The notes under the pieces: model-generated | What the model was told of the DNA's origin: nothing | The model's database searches: none | Seen by the model: the letters and a program-made list of their open reading frames with translations, nothing else | Part shown: positions 51,701-59,944 of the stretch, piece after piece | Layout of the letters: every line of letters begins with the position of its first letter | Numbering within the stretch: the first letter of the stretch is position 1 | Source of the DNA: Micromonospora terminaliae | GTDB taxonomy: Bacteria > Actinomycetota > Actinomycetes > Mycobacteriales > Micromonosporaceae | Assembly (NCBI RefSeq): GCF_009671205.1 | Contig: NZ_CP045309.1 | Location: 3,286,001-3,350,000 of the forward strand | Reading direction: 5' to 3' | DNA length: 64,000 bases | Made by a program: the position numbers and the translations under genes

Positions 51701-51907
51701 GTGCCGTTCGTGGTGGCCGGCGGGCGGGCCGGGCAGAAGCTTGGGGTGATGGCCACTGTGGACGCCGGGCAGACCCGCTACACGGTGAACGGGCTGAGTC
51801 CGAAGCTGGACTACTGCTTCACGGTGCTGGCCGTGTACTCGACGGACACCTACGCCACCTCGGGCCAGGTCTGCACGGACCGGGAGGGCGGCACGACGCC
51901 CAACTGA
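48737..51907 (+). CDS. Membrane protein with TPR-like head, proline-rich stalk and FN3 tail
   Basis: The 1056-residue protein has an N-terminal helical repeat region (about 5-145; LTAAQHQALALRSAGDLTTA, DHPDVLATGHLLARLHREAD) of the tetratricopeptide sort, a very long Pro/Ala/Ser-rich low-complexity region (about 150-900), a membrane helix (about 920-940; VVAVVAGAVVVVVAAVVGVG) and an FN3-like domain (VTWTDPTGGGVPFVVAG ... LDYCFTVLAVYS). The layout predicts a cytoplasmic head and an exported FN3 tip. GTG 48737 is a judgement: homology starts there, but no strong ribosome site is visible. First gene of the MoxR-type operon. Confidence 0.75.
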   Translation: MSHPSPLTAAQHQALALRSAGDLTTARRLLADTIAAARPAFGEDHPDVLATGHLLARLHREADDPAAARRVLEEAYAAGERRRGDADPLMLALSFDLAGVAEELGNRHEARRNYTRVATAGPAVLGPDHPAVRAARQYLGGSAAAPVPPGPPPGGSAAAAGHQPDPGALSGPTMSLPAVQQPYPPQPAPPHPGAPATPVPAPPVPGAEWAPASGPARPAPWAPPASGPPAHLPPPPPVPPLPTGASAAPLPPPPVVPPPTSAPPTSAFGPGAAPGSGSSDWGATTEATTRFPAPPVTGPAVPAPPPVAAVPPAPGVTPVAPPPVPAPPSVPGPVPPAPHPASYTAGSAHPAPSAPVPLTHAPVVPPGPRPTPPVGSMPPASHVAPPVVPMPAPPSPPPSGVPTRPTSSPVPPVAPAPVPPAPTPPVTAAPQAGGASVPLPPAPVIPLPAQPVSTPPVPGTAPGAPTSGVPGPPAPPTAAVPPAPRLPAPTSAPPAAGVLPPPPAIPVSAPPTSGPPIPAPTSAVPATGVPSPEPPVRPAAAAGERTDAPASAPGWDKPTIQVRQIGPLLREEAERLAASRPPDATAPMSIPPVSAPPASSPPVSAPPVSAPPVSAPPVSSPPVNTPPMSAPPVNAPPMSAPPMSGPPVSGPPVGRPPAGTSVAEAASAGPSTGERAPGSPVSGRPSPGTARDGQSSVESAGPDARPVQGPSAGVVPVSGGPLPPAPANTPTPRIPDSDASADGGHLAAPPVSGPPASATPPPGHPMSGPPGHPVSGPPGYPVGGAPGHPVSGPPAAAPVSASPVPPWGMTAPPWSSAAPPQALDRPGDRRPEPVVETPDTVRPDTVDAGPDPAPESGDDAPRSLPVYDGLLDFPESQQPAPEPYPGQEAWPAVPPAFHQPAAYPVAEEPEPRGRNRTVVAVVAGAVVVVVAAVVGVGAVLLNRDPAPPPAPTPTAARPKVSGPPPGELKLQDDTTTITVTWTDPTGGGVPFVVAGGRAGQKLGVMATVDAGQTRYTVNGLSPKLDYCFTVLAVYSTDTYATSGQVCTDREGGTTPN
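50498..50707 (+). repeat. Fourteen pentapeptide repeats in the proline-rich stalk
   Basis: The reading frame contains consecutive five-residue units of the form [VM]-[SN]-x-P-P (for example VSAPP, MSAPP, VSSPP, VNTPP), 15 bases each, 14 in a row. Further looser copies (VSGPP) occur at 50989-51115. Repeat number is likely variable between strains by slippage. Confidence 0.85.
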
Positions 51908-52050
51908 GCGCCCGCACGACACGCTCGGTGTCCACAGGAGGACGGTGCGGGTTTCACCGGTCCCCGGCGGCCCCTATGATGGCTCCCGGCTCTGGGGAGG
52001 GTCGACCGCGCGCGCCGCCCTCCCCCACCGACTCGGGGAGGCAGCCGCAA

Positions 52051-54678
52051 GTGACCACCATCGAGAGCGTCACGAGCACCGGGCCGGAGACGGCCCGCCC
52101 CCGGTCCCGGATGCGGGGCGGGCTGGTGACCATCGGCACCGTGGCCGCGCTGCTGGCGGCCATGGGGTTGACCGTGCTCGGGCTGGGCGCCGCCGACAAC
52201 GCGGTGGCCAACTACGACGCCTCCTCCTGGTTGTGGAGCACCAGTCGCAGCGAGCTGGCCCGGGTCAACGGGGTCACCGCCCGGGTGGACACGCGGATGG
52301 AGGTGCCCGGTGGGCGCCGGCACCAGATGCAGGTGGCCCAGACCGACCGGCTGCTGATCCTGCGCGATCTGAACACCGGCCAGGTCAGCTCGCTGGACCT
52401 GGCCACCCTCCAGATCACGGCGACGACGCCGACCGCACCGGGCCTCGGGGTGAGCGTCGCGCTGCACGAGGACTCGGCGTTCGTCGTGGACGCGGTGCAG
52501 GGCATCGTCCGGCAGCTGGACCCGCGGTCGCTGACCCCGGTGGGCGAGCCGGTGCGCTACCCGCCGGGCATCACCGGCGGGGCGTTCGACGGCACCGGCA
52601 AGCTGTGGATCGCGGTGCCGAGCGAGGGCACCGTGTCGGCGGTCACCGCCGCGGAGCTGCCGGCCACGCCGGGGGACGCGCCGTCCGGCGGGCTCAGCCC
52701 GAAGCGGGTGGAGACCTACGAGGTGGCCGAGCCGGCCCACGAGCTGGTGGTGTCCACGCTGGACGACGGTGTCGCGGTGCTCGACCGCACCTCCGCCTCG
52801 CTGGTGAGCGTGCGGGCGGGCCGGACGCAGCGGGCCAACCTGACGATGACCGCACCGGGCAGCCTGCCGACGCGCACCACCGGCCCTCAGGTGCCGGTCA
52901 CGGTGAGCGGTGAGCGGAAGGTGCACGTGGTCCGCGACGCCGCCGAGGTGCACCGGTTCACGGTGCCCGGCGCGGGCGGGGAGCTCAGCCCGGCGGTGGC
53001 CTGGGCGGGCCGCTTCTACTGTGCCGACGAGACGACCGGCACGGTCTACTCGTTCGACGCGAACGGGCAGCTCGTCGACACCATCAAGGGCTCCGGCCGG
53101 CCCGGGCCCATGGAGCTGGAGGTCCGCGAGAACCACCTCTTCATCAACCCGCCGAACTCGTCGACCGCGCAGGTCGTGGACGACCGGAATCAGGTCCGCG
53201 AGGTCAACAAGTACGCCAACGACGTGCTCGGCGGCGACCCGCCGCCGGTTGCCCCGCCGCCGCCTCCCCCGAAGAAGCCGAAGGTGGGCAAGCCCGGCGC
53301 GCCGCGCGCGGTGACGGCCGCCGCCGGGAACGCGTCGGCGCGGGTGAGCTGGCAGGCGGCCGCGTCCAACGGCGCCGAGATCACGAGGTACGTGGTGGAG
53401 GGCGGCGGCCAGCGCCACGAGGTGGGCGCGAACCAGCGGGCCTTGGAGATCACCGGGCTGACCAACGGGGAGACGTACACGTTCTCGGTGCACGCCGTGA
53501 ACGCCAAGGGCGACGGGCCGGCGCGCCGGAGCAACCCGGTCACGCCGACCGCCGCCGTGCCGGACCCGCCGGCCAGCGTGACCGCGGAGGCGCGGCCGGA
53601 CGGGACGGTGCTGGTGAAGTGGCCGGCCGCGAACGGCCAGGGCAACACGGTCACGAAGTACGCGGTGACCGCCAGCTCGGCCGGCGCGACCGCCCCGGCC
53701 GGCGAGTCGCCCAAGACCGAGCTGGTCATCCCCGCGGGCCAGCTGGAGTACGGCACGCAGTACGCCTTCACCGTGACCGCGGTGAGCGACAAGGGGGCGG
53801 GATCGAAGGCGTCGCCGGTGAGCAACACGGTCGTGCCGTTCACCGCTCCGGCCGCACCCACCGAGCTGCAGGCGTCCACGGTGGCCGACCAGCCCGGCAC
53901 CATCGCGGTGCAGTGGGCGCCGGCGGTGGAGAACGGCCGGCCCGTGACGAAGTACGTGGTCGAGGCCGCCGGCAAGACCACCGAGGTGACCGACGTACGG
54001 ACCACGATCGGCGGGCTCGGCGACGGGCAGAACGTCACCGTGAAGGTGAAGGCGGTCAACGAGGCCGGTCCGGGTGCGGAGGCCAGCACCACGGCCCGCA
54101 CGGTGGCCGCGCCCCGGGTCACGGTGACCGGCTCGTCGGCCGACGCCACCTCCGTGACGGTGACGTTCACCGTCGACGCGGGCGGTGGGCGGGCGACCTG
54201 CTCGGCGACCGTCCCGGGGGAGACACCCGCGACCGGGAGCTGCTCCAGCCTGCGGGTGACGGGCCTGACGCCGGGTACCGCGTACACGGTGACGGTGACG
54301 GCGAGCAACGCGGCCGGCAAGGGCACCGCGACCCGGGCGCAGAGCACGGACGCGCTCTACGGGATCGCCACCTGCAACAACGGTCCGGACGGCGACCAGC
54401 GCACCTACTGCAATGCCGAGGTGGACGGCCGCAACGGCAACGAGATCTTCTCGGTGCCGCAGCAGCTCAACAGCAAGCAGGTCGGGTGGGCGAAGCCGGG
54501 CAGCCGGTTGAAGGCGTACTGCAAGAAGCAGGGTGAGAACGTCGACGCCTGGATCTACAACAACCAGAAGCAGAGCACCTGGTGGGTGCAGGTCGAGTAC
54601 TCGGGCAGGAACTACATCCCCTGGGCCTGGCTGAACCTGGAGGGTGGCGACAACATCAACCTCCTGCCCACCTGCTGA
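52051..54678 (+). CDS. Large membrane-anchored FN3 protein with beta-propeller-like region
   Basis: The 875-residue protein has an N-terminal membrane anchor (GLVTIGTVAALLAAMGLTVL), a beta-rich region with propeller-like repeats (about 75-385; LLILRDLNTGQVSSLDLATL), a proline linker, then at least three FN3 domains (about 410-770; for example EITRYVVEGG and TNGETYTFSVHAVNAKGDGP) and a C-terminal cysteine-containing domain ending NLEGGDNINLLPTC. GGGGAGG precedes GTG 52051. It probably faces the cell wall. Encoded with MoxR, DUF58 and transglutaminase-like genes. Confidence 0.82.
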   Translation: MTTIESVTSTGPETARPRSRMRGGLVTIGTVAALLAAMGLTVLGLGAADNAVANYDASSWLWSTSRSELARVNGVTARVDTRMEVPGGRRHQMQVAQTDRLLILRDLNTGQVSSLDLATLQITATTPTAPGLGVSVALHEDSAFVVDAVQGIVRQLDPRSLTPVGEPVRYPPGITGGAFDGTGKLWIAVPSEGTVSAVTAAELPATPGDAPSGGLSPKRVETYEVAEPAHELVVSTLDDGVAVLDRTSASLVSVRAGRTQRANLTMTAPGSLPTRTTGPQVPVTVSGERKVHVVRDAAEVHRFTVPGAGGELSPAVAWAGRFYCADETTGTVYSFDANGQLVDTIKGSGRPGPMELEVRENHLFINPPNSSTAQVVDDRNQVREVNKYANDVLGGDPPPVAPPPPPPKKPKVGKPGAPRAVTAAAGNASARVSWQAAASNGAEITRYVVEGGGQRHEVGANQRALEITGLTNGETYTFSVHAVNAKGDGPARRSNPVTPTAAVPDPPASVTAEARPDGTVLVKWPAANGQGNTVTKYAVTASSAGATAPAGESPKTELVIPAGQLEYGTQYAFTVTAVSDKGAGSKASPVSNTVVPFTAPAAPTELQASTVADQPGTIAVQWAPAVENGRPVTKYVVEAAGKTTEVTDVRTTIGGLGDGQNVTVKVKAVNEAGPGAEASTTARTVAAPRVTVTGSSADATSVTVTFTVDAGGGRATCSATVPGETPATGSCSSLRVTGLTPGTAYTVTVTASNAAGKGTATRAQSTDALYGIATCNNGPDGDQRTYCNAEVDGRNGNEIFSVPQQLNSKQVGWAKPGSRLKAYCKKQGENVDAWIYNNQKQSTWWVQVEYSGRNYIPWAWLNLEGGDNINLLPTC

Positions 54679-54706
54679 CCGCGCCGCACCGAGGAGCACC
54701 CCGCAC

Positions 54707-55702
54707 GTGAACACCCACGAACCGCTCACCCAGCCGGAGGTGCAGGGCTTCGCCGCCCTGGCCGCCCGGCTGGCCGAGAACGTCAACGCGGTCGTGCTGG
54801 GCAAGCCGCAGGTGGTCCGGCTGGCGCTGACCGCTCTGTTCGCCCAGGGGCACGTGCTGCTCGAGGACGTGCCCGGGGTGGGCAAGACGACGCTGGCCCG
54901 GGCCATCGCGGCGACCGTCAAGGGCCAGTGGCGGCGCATCCAGTTCACCCCGGACCTGCTCCCCTCGGACGTGTCCGGCGTGACGATCTTCAACCAGGCC
55001 AGCCGGGGCTTCGAGTTCCACCCCGGGCCGGTCTTCGCGAACATCGTGATCGCCGACGAGATCAACCGGGCCTCGCCGAAGACCCAGTCGGCGCTGCTGG
55101 AGGTCATGGAGGAGCGCACGGTCACCGTGGACGGCGTACGCCATCCGGTGCCGCAGCCGTTCCTCGTGGTGGCCACCCAGAACCCGGTGGAGATGGACGG
55201 CACCTACCGGCTGCCCGAGGCCCAGCTCGACCGGTTCCTGGTGAAGCTCTCCGTCGGCTACCCCGACGAGGCCGTCGAGGTGGAGGTGCTGCGCGGCGCC
55301 ACCCTCCGCTCCCCCGACTCGCTCACCGCGGTCACCGACACGGCCACGGTCGGGGAGATGGTGAAAATGGCCCGGCGGGTGCACATCGCCGAGCCGCTCT
55401 ACGCGTACGCGGTGCGGCTGGCCGCGGCGACCCGCACCCATCCGCAGGTGCGGGTCGGCGTCAGTCCCCGGGGCGTGATCGCGCTGACCCGTGCGGCGTG
55501 CGCGTACGCGCTGATCGACGGTCGGGGCTGGATCATGCCGGAGGACCTGAAGACGCTGGTCGAGCCGGTCTTCGCCCACCGGTTGCTGCTCACCCCCGAC
55601 GCGCAGGTGCGCGGGGTGACCCCGGCCGACGTGCTGCGCCAGGCGGTCGCCTCGGTGCCGGTGCCGCTGCCGTCGGGGCAGCCCGCCCCGGTCCACGGCT
55701 GA
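54707..55702 (+). CDS. MoxR-family AAA+ ATPase
   Basis: The 331-residue protein has Walker A (EDVPGVGKTTLARAIA), Walker B (NIVIADEINRASPKTQSALL), sensor 1 (VVATQNPVEMDGTYRLPEAQ) and the MoxR-specific LLEVMEERTVTVDG. MoxR ATPases act as chaperones that assemble or activate partner proteins, often with DUF58/VWA proteins encoded next to them as here. GAGGAG precedes GTG 54707. Confidence 0.94.
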   Translation: MNTHEPLTQPEVQGFAALAARLAENVNAVVLGKPQVVRLALTALFAQGHVLLEDVPGVGKTTLARAIAATVKGQWRRIQFTPDLLPSDVSGVTIFNQASRGFEFHPGPVFANIVIADEINRASPKTQSALLEVMEERTVTVDGVRHPVPQPFLVVATQNPVEMDGTYRLPEAQLDRFLVKLSVGYPDEAVEVEVLRGATLRSPDSLTAVTDTATVGEMVKMARRVHIAEPLYAYAVRLAAATRTHPQVRVGVSPRGVIALTRAACAYALIDGRGWIMPEDLKTLVEPVFAHRLLLTPDAQVRGVTPADVLRQAVASVPVPLPSGQPAPVHG

Positions 55703-55705
55703 GCG

Positions 55706-56860
55706 GTGGGAATCACTGCCCGGGGTGTCGGGCTGCTCGTGGCCGCCGTCGTGCTGCTCGGCGTGGGCTTCCGGTACGCGTACCCGGAGCTGACCGTGCT
55801 CGGCGCGGCGGCCGGCGTCGCGGTCGGGTACGCCCTGGTCACGGCCGCCTGGCGGCCCCGGCTGACGGTCGAGCGGGTGGCCGACCCGGACCGGGTGGCG
55901 CGGGGTGAGCCGGCGGCCATGGTGCTGACCGTGCGCAACACCGGCCGGCTGCGGGCGGCGAACCTGGTGGCCGAGGACCGGTGCGGCGGGCGGCTGGTGC
56001 CGGTGCCGCTGCTGCGGTTGCGTCCGGGGCGGGACACCGAGGTGCGCTACCCGGTGCCGACCCGGCGCCGCGGGGTGGTGCCGGTCGGGCCGCTGCGGGT
56101 GACTCGGCGCGACCCGCTGGGGCTGGTGGCGCTGGCCCGCGCGTACGGGGATGCGGTGCCGGTGTGGGTGCACCCGCGCATCCATCCGCTGTCGGCGGTG
56201 CCGACGGGCGCCGGCCGGAGCCTGGACGGGCGCACCGACAGCGTGCCGCACGGCTCGATCACCTTCGACTCGCTGCGGGAGTACGTGGTCGGGGACGAGC
56301 TGCGCCGGGTGCACTGGCGGACCAGCGCCCGGGTGGGCGAGCTGATGGTGCGGGAGAACGTGGACACCAGCCTGCCCCGGCTCGTGGTGGTGCTGGACAA
56401 CCGGGCGGCCGCCCACCCGGACCGGTCCGGAGGGCTGGCCGAGTCGTTCGAGTCGGGGTGCGAGGCGGCGGCGTCGGTGGTGGCCGCCGCGACCCGGGAG
56501 GACCTGCCCGTGAGCCTGCTGCTGGTCGTGCCACCCGCCGAGGAGGCCGTCGGGGCGTACGGGCCGCTGGACCGGCTGGCCGCCGTGGAGCTGGCCGACG
56601 GCGGGGAGGACGTGCTGCGTACCGCGCTGGGCCGGCTGCGGCAGGACCGGCTCGGCGACACGCTGGTCTTCCTCACCGGGCCGGGCGCCCGCGGCGACCT
56701 GGGGCACGTGGGCGCGTTGCGCCGCGCGTACCCGTCGGTGGTGGTCGGGATGTTCGGGGCGGCGGAGCCGACGGCGGCCGGCGCGGCGGGCCTCGTGGTG
56801 GTGGACGCGGCCGACGGCGCCGAGTTCGCCGCCGAGTGGGACGGGATCCGCCGGTGGTGA
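55706..56860 (+). CDS. DUF58 protein
   Basis: The 384-residue protein has N-terminal membrane segments (RGVGLLVAAVVLLGVGFRYA) and the DUF58 core GSITFDSLREYVVGDELRRV followed by HWRTSARVGELMVRE and a VWA-like part with LVVVLDNRA. DUF58 proteins accompany MoxR ATPases. It begins 3 bases after the moxR stop and overlaps the next gene by GTGA. Confidence 0.92.
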   Translation: MGITARGVGLLVAAVVLLGVGFRYAYPELTVLGAAAGVAVGYALVTAAWRPRLTVERVADPDRVARGEPAAMVLTVRNTGRLRAANLVAEDRCGGRLVPVPLLRLRPGRDTEVRYPVPTRRRGVVPVGPLRVTRRDPLGLVALARAYGDAVPVWVHPRIHPLSAVPTGAGRSLDGRTDSVPHGSITFDSLREYVVGDELRRVHWRTSARVGELMVRENVDTSLPRLVVVLDNRAAAHPDRSGGLAESFESGCEAAASVVAAATREDLPVSLLLVVPPAEEAVGAYGPLDRLAAVELADGGEDVLRTALGRLRQDRLGDTLVFLTGPGARGDLGHVGALRRAYPSVVVGMFGAAEPTAAGAAGLVVVDAADGAEFAAEWDGIRRW

Positions 56861-59184
56861 CGGTGACCCCGCTGCGCCCGGCGGCCGAGGCGCCGGCCGG
56901 GCCGGCCGGTGGCGGTCCGGGTGCCGTGGCGCGGGTGCTGCGGGCCGTGCCGGTGCCGCTGGCGCTGATCGTCATGATCGCCCTGGCCGGTGTGGTGCTC
57001 GGCCGGGTCTACGCGGACCCGCTGCTGACCCGCCTGACGGCCGGCGCGGCGGTCGGCTCGGTGCTGGTGAGCGTGGCCGCGCGGCGGCTGCCGTCCTGGC
57101 TGGTGGCGCCGCTGTCGGTGACCGCCCTGGCCGGCTGGGCGCTGCTGTCGCTGCGGCTGGCGGCGGCGCACGCGGCGGTGCCCGGCGGGCTCGGCGAGGT
57201 GGCGGCGGACGCCGCCCGTAACGCGATCCCCCGGCTGCTCACCGCGATGATCCCGGTGCAGCCGGCCCCGGACACCGTGCTGGTCCCGGTGGTGGCCGCC
57301 TGGCTGGCCGGGCTGGCCGCCGCCGAGGTGGCGCTGCGGGCCGGGCGGGTGCTGCTCGGCTACCTGCCGCCGGTGCTGCTCTACGGCGGCGCGCTCTACG
57401 TGGTGGGGCCGAACGCGGGTCCGGCGGTCGGGCCTACGGTGCTGTTCGCCGCGGTCGCCGCTGTGGGGCTCGCGGTGCCCGGCGGGCGGCCCGGCGGCCC
57501 GGCCGGCGCCGACCCGGTGGCGGGCCTGGCCCCGGCGGTGCGCGCGGCGGTGCGGCTGCGGCTGTTCGCGGCGGGCGCGGCCGGTGTGGCCGTGGTGGTG
57601 GCCCTCGCGGCGCTGCTCGCCCCGGTGGTGGCCGGCCAGGTCGACGACCGCCCGGTGGACCCGCGCCGCTACGTGGAGCCGCCGCAGGTGGAATCGCTGG
57701 ACGAGAACCCGCTGATCCGGATCTCCGGGTGGGCGCTGAACCCGGACCAGAAGCTGCTCGACGTGCGCACCGAGGGAGGCGCGGCGGGCGGAGTGCCGCC
57801 GCGGATCCGGCTGGCGGTGCTCAGCAACTACGACGGGGTGACCTGGCGGGTGGGCGCCACGTACCGCAACGCGGGGCGGATCCTGCCGGCCACCGAACCG
57901 GTGCCGGGCACCGCCACCGACCCGGTGCGCCAGAAGATCACCGTGGCCGACCTGACCGGGCGGCTGCTGCCCGCCGTGCCCACGGCGCGGGAGGTGACCG
58001 GCGCGCGGGTGGCGTACGACCCGGAGACCGGGACGCTCATCCGGCCGGAAGGGCTGGCGCCGGGACTGCGGTACGAGGTCACCTCGGCCCGGGAGCAGCC
58101 GGACCTGAACCTCGTCAGCACGGCGAACGTACCGGCCGGCGACGCCGTGGCCCGGGTGCTGCGTGTGGCCGACGGCGCGCCGGAGCAGATGCGCCGGCTG
58201 GCCAGCCAGCTCGCCGAAGAGAACGGCGCCCCGTGCGCCCGGGCCGCCGCGATCGCGGACTTCCTCGCCGAGCACTACCGGGTGACCGCCGACGCGCCGA
58301 GCGGGCACGCGTACCCGAACCTGGGGTTCTTCCTGTTCGGGCCGCGCAACGGCGGCGGGCAGCGCGGCACGTCCGAGCAGTTCGCGGCGTCGTTCGCGGT
58401 GCTGGGCCGGCTGGCCGGCCTGCCCACCCGGGTGGTGGTCGGTTTCGAGCCGAAGGCGGACGGGCCGGTCCGGGCGGCGGACGCGTACGCCTGGCCGGAG
58501 GTGCTGTTCGAGGGCGTCGGCTGGGTGCCGTTCGACCCGATGCCGCGCCCGGACGAGGAGCCGCGCCCCGTGGAGGAGGACTTCCGGCCGAAGCCGGAGG
58601 ACCCGCCCCCGTCCGAGGTGCCGGCGCCGACCGTGGAACCCACGGCCACGCCGCCAGCGGAAGCCGGCGCCGACCGGCGCGGCGGCCAGGCCGGGCCGGG
58701 TACGCCGGTGCTGGTCGGCGGCGGTGTCGGGGCCCTGGTGCTGCTGGTCGGGGTGCTGCTGCTGGTCCTGGCCGTGCTGCGCCGCAACCTGAGCCGCGGC
58801 CGGTTGGGCCACGGTGATCCGGGCCGCCGGATCGCGGGCGCCTGGCGGGAGCTGACCGACGCGCTGCGGCTGGCCGGCCACCCGGCCGGCGCGGATCTGG
58901 CGGCGGCGGAGGTCGCCGACCATGCCCGCCGCACCCTCGACGAGGCTCAAGCGGCCGACGGCGGCCCGGCGGAGGCGACCAGGGACCGGCCGGGCGGGGC
59001 GGTCGACGAGCTGGCCGGGCTGCTCAACCAGGTGGGGTTCGCCCCGGGCAGCGTGACCACCGAGCAGGCGGAGCGGGCCGCGGCCCTGGCCGGGGGGTAC
59101 GTGTCGGCCCTGCGCGACGCGCGCGCCCGGTGGCGGCGGCTGCTGTGGCGGGTGCACCCCGGTCCGCTGCGCTGGCGTCGCTGA
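56857..59184 (+). CDS. TgpA-like transglutaminase-fold membrane protein, catalytic residues lost
   Basis: The 775-residue protein has about six N-terminal membrane segments (residues about 25-250), a transglutaminase-like domain (about 430-565), a proline-rich stretch and a further membrane helix (about 625-650), then a cytoplasmic C terminus with DUF4129-like features. The catalytic positions are altered: GTSEQFAAS has Ser506 where the nucleophile Cys is expected, and AYAWPEV has Tyr544 in place of His; Asp560 (FDP) is kept. A structural or binding role is more likely than transamidation. GTGA overlap with the DUF58 gene. Confidence 0.85.
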   Translation: MTVTPLRPAAEAPAGPAGGGPGAVARVLRAVPVPLALIVMIALAGVVLGRVYADPLLTRLTAGAAVGSVLVSVAARRLPSWLVAPLSVTALAGWALLSLRLAAAHAAVPGGLGEVAADAARNAIPRLLTAMIPVQPAPDTVLVPVVAAWLAGLAAAEVALRAGRVLLGYLPPVLLYGGALYVVGPNAGPAVGPTVLFAAVAAVGLAVPGGRPGGPAGADPVAGLAPAVRAAVRLRLFAAGAAGVAVVVALAALLAPVVAGQVDDRPVDPRRYVEPPQVESLDENPLIRISGWALNPDQKLLDVRTEGGAAGGVPPRIRLAVLSNYDGVTWRVGATYRNAGRILPATEPVPGTATDPVRQKITVADLTGRLLPAVPTAREVTGARVAYDPETGTLIRPEGLAPGLRYEVTSAREQPDLNLVSTANVPAGDAVARVLRVADGAPEQMRRLASQLAEENGAPCARAAAIADFLAEHYRVTADAPSGHAYPNLGFFLFGPRNGGGQRGTSEQFAASFAVLGRLAGLPTRVVVGFEPKADGPVRAADAYAWPEVLFEGVGWVPFDPMPRPDEEPRPVEEDFRPKPEDPPPSEVPAPTVEPTATPPAEAGADRRGGQAGPGTPVLVGGGVGALVLLVGVLLLVLAVLRRNLSRGRLGHGDPGRRIAGAWRELTDALRLAGHPAGADLAAAEVADHARRTLDEAQAADGGPAEATRDRPGGAVDELAGLLNQVGFAPGSVTTEQAERAAALAGGYVSALRDARARWRRLLWRVHPGPLRWRR

Positions 59185-59434
59185 CCTCCGAGGGCTGGCG
59201 CGGACCACCGAGCCTCGTTCCGGGGCCGACGCGTCGTTTGAGCGGACGCGGATGTTGCACCGTTCTTCCGGGATCCGCGGTTACCTCCTGTGGCCGGCCG
59301 TCGTGGCGGCACCGACGCCTCCCCGCCCGGCCGGCCCGGGTCGGGTGTCGCGCCAGGAAATGTCCTGACCGGCGATGCAACCCCCAGCGCCCGACGGGGC
59401 GTGACTATCCCCGACAAAAGAATCGGAGGCTGGC

Positions 59435-59944
59435 ATGGGTGACCGCGACGCGGCGTTCGCGGAGTACTTCGCGGCGAGATCGGATGCGATGCGTGGTACG
59501 GCGTACCTGCTCTGCGGCGACTGGCACCGGGCGGAGGATCTGGTCCAGAGCGCGTTCACGAAGCTCTATCTGGCCTGGAACAGGGTTTCCCGGCACGAGG
59601 TGCTCGACGCCTACGTACGGCAGATCCTGGTCCGGACCTTCCTGGACGAGCGGCGGCGCGGCTGGTGGCGACGGGAGCGGGTGGGCGGGGAGGGCGCGGA
59701 ACGGCCGGCACCGCCGGAGTCCCCGGAGAACCGGCTGGTGCTGCTCCAGGCGCTCGCCGCGCTGGCGCCGCGCCAACGGGCGGTCCTGGTGCTCCGTTAC
59801 TGGGAGGACCTGTCCGTCGAGGACACCGCCGCACTGCTTGGGTGCTCGGCCGGAACGGTGAAGAGCCAGGCCGCCCGGGGCCTGGAGAACCTGCGGGAGC
59901 TGGTGCAGCCCGCATACAGCGCGATCGAGAAGGGGGACCGATGA
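59435..59944 (+). CDS. SigE-family ECF sigma factor
   Basis: The 169-residue protein has region 2 (FAEYFAARSDAMRGTAYLLC; DWHRAEDLVQSAFTKLYLAW) and region 4 (LAPRQRAVLVLRYWEDLSVE; LGCSAGTVKSQAARGLENLR) of actinobacterial SigE-family sigma factors. CGGAGG precedes the ATG. It overlaps the next gene by ATGA. The 250-base region upstream (59185-59434) should hold its promoter; I cannot assign boxes. Confidence 0.92.
   Translation: MGDRDAAFAEYFAARSDAMRGTAYLLCGDWHRAEDLVQSAFTKLYLAWNRVSRHEVLDAYVRQILVRTFLDERRRGWWRRERVGGEGAERPAPPESPENRLVLLQALAALAPRQRAVLVLRYWEDLSVEDTAALLGCSAGTVKSQAARGLENLRELVQPAYSAIEKGDR

Noticed and set aside
51850..55203. 1117-codon minus-strand open frame opposite the FN3 and moxR genes
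   Set aside because: Low-complexity Arg/Gly/His-rich translation; the plus strand carries clear FN3 and AAA+ domains.
56047..59208. 1053-codon minus-strand open frame opposite the transglutaminase-like gene
   Set aside because: Antisense shadow with Arg/His-rich composition and no motif.
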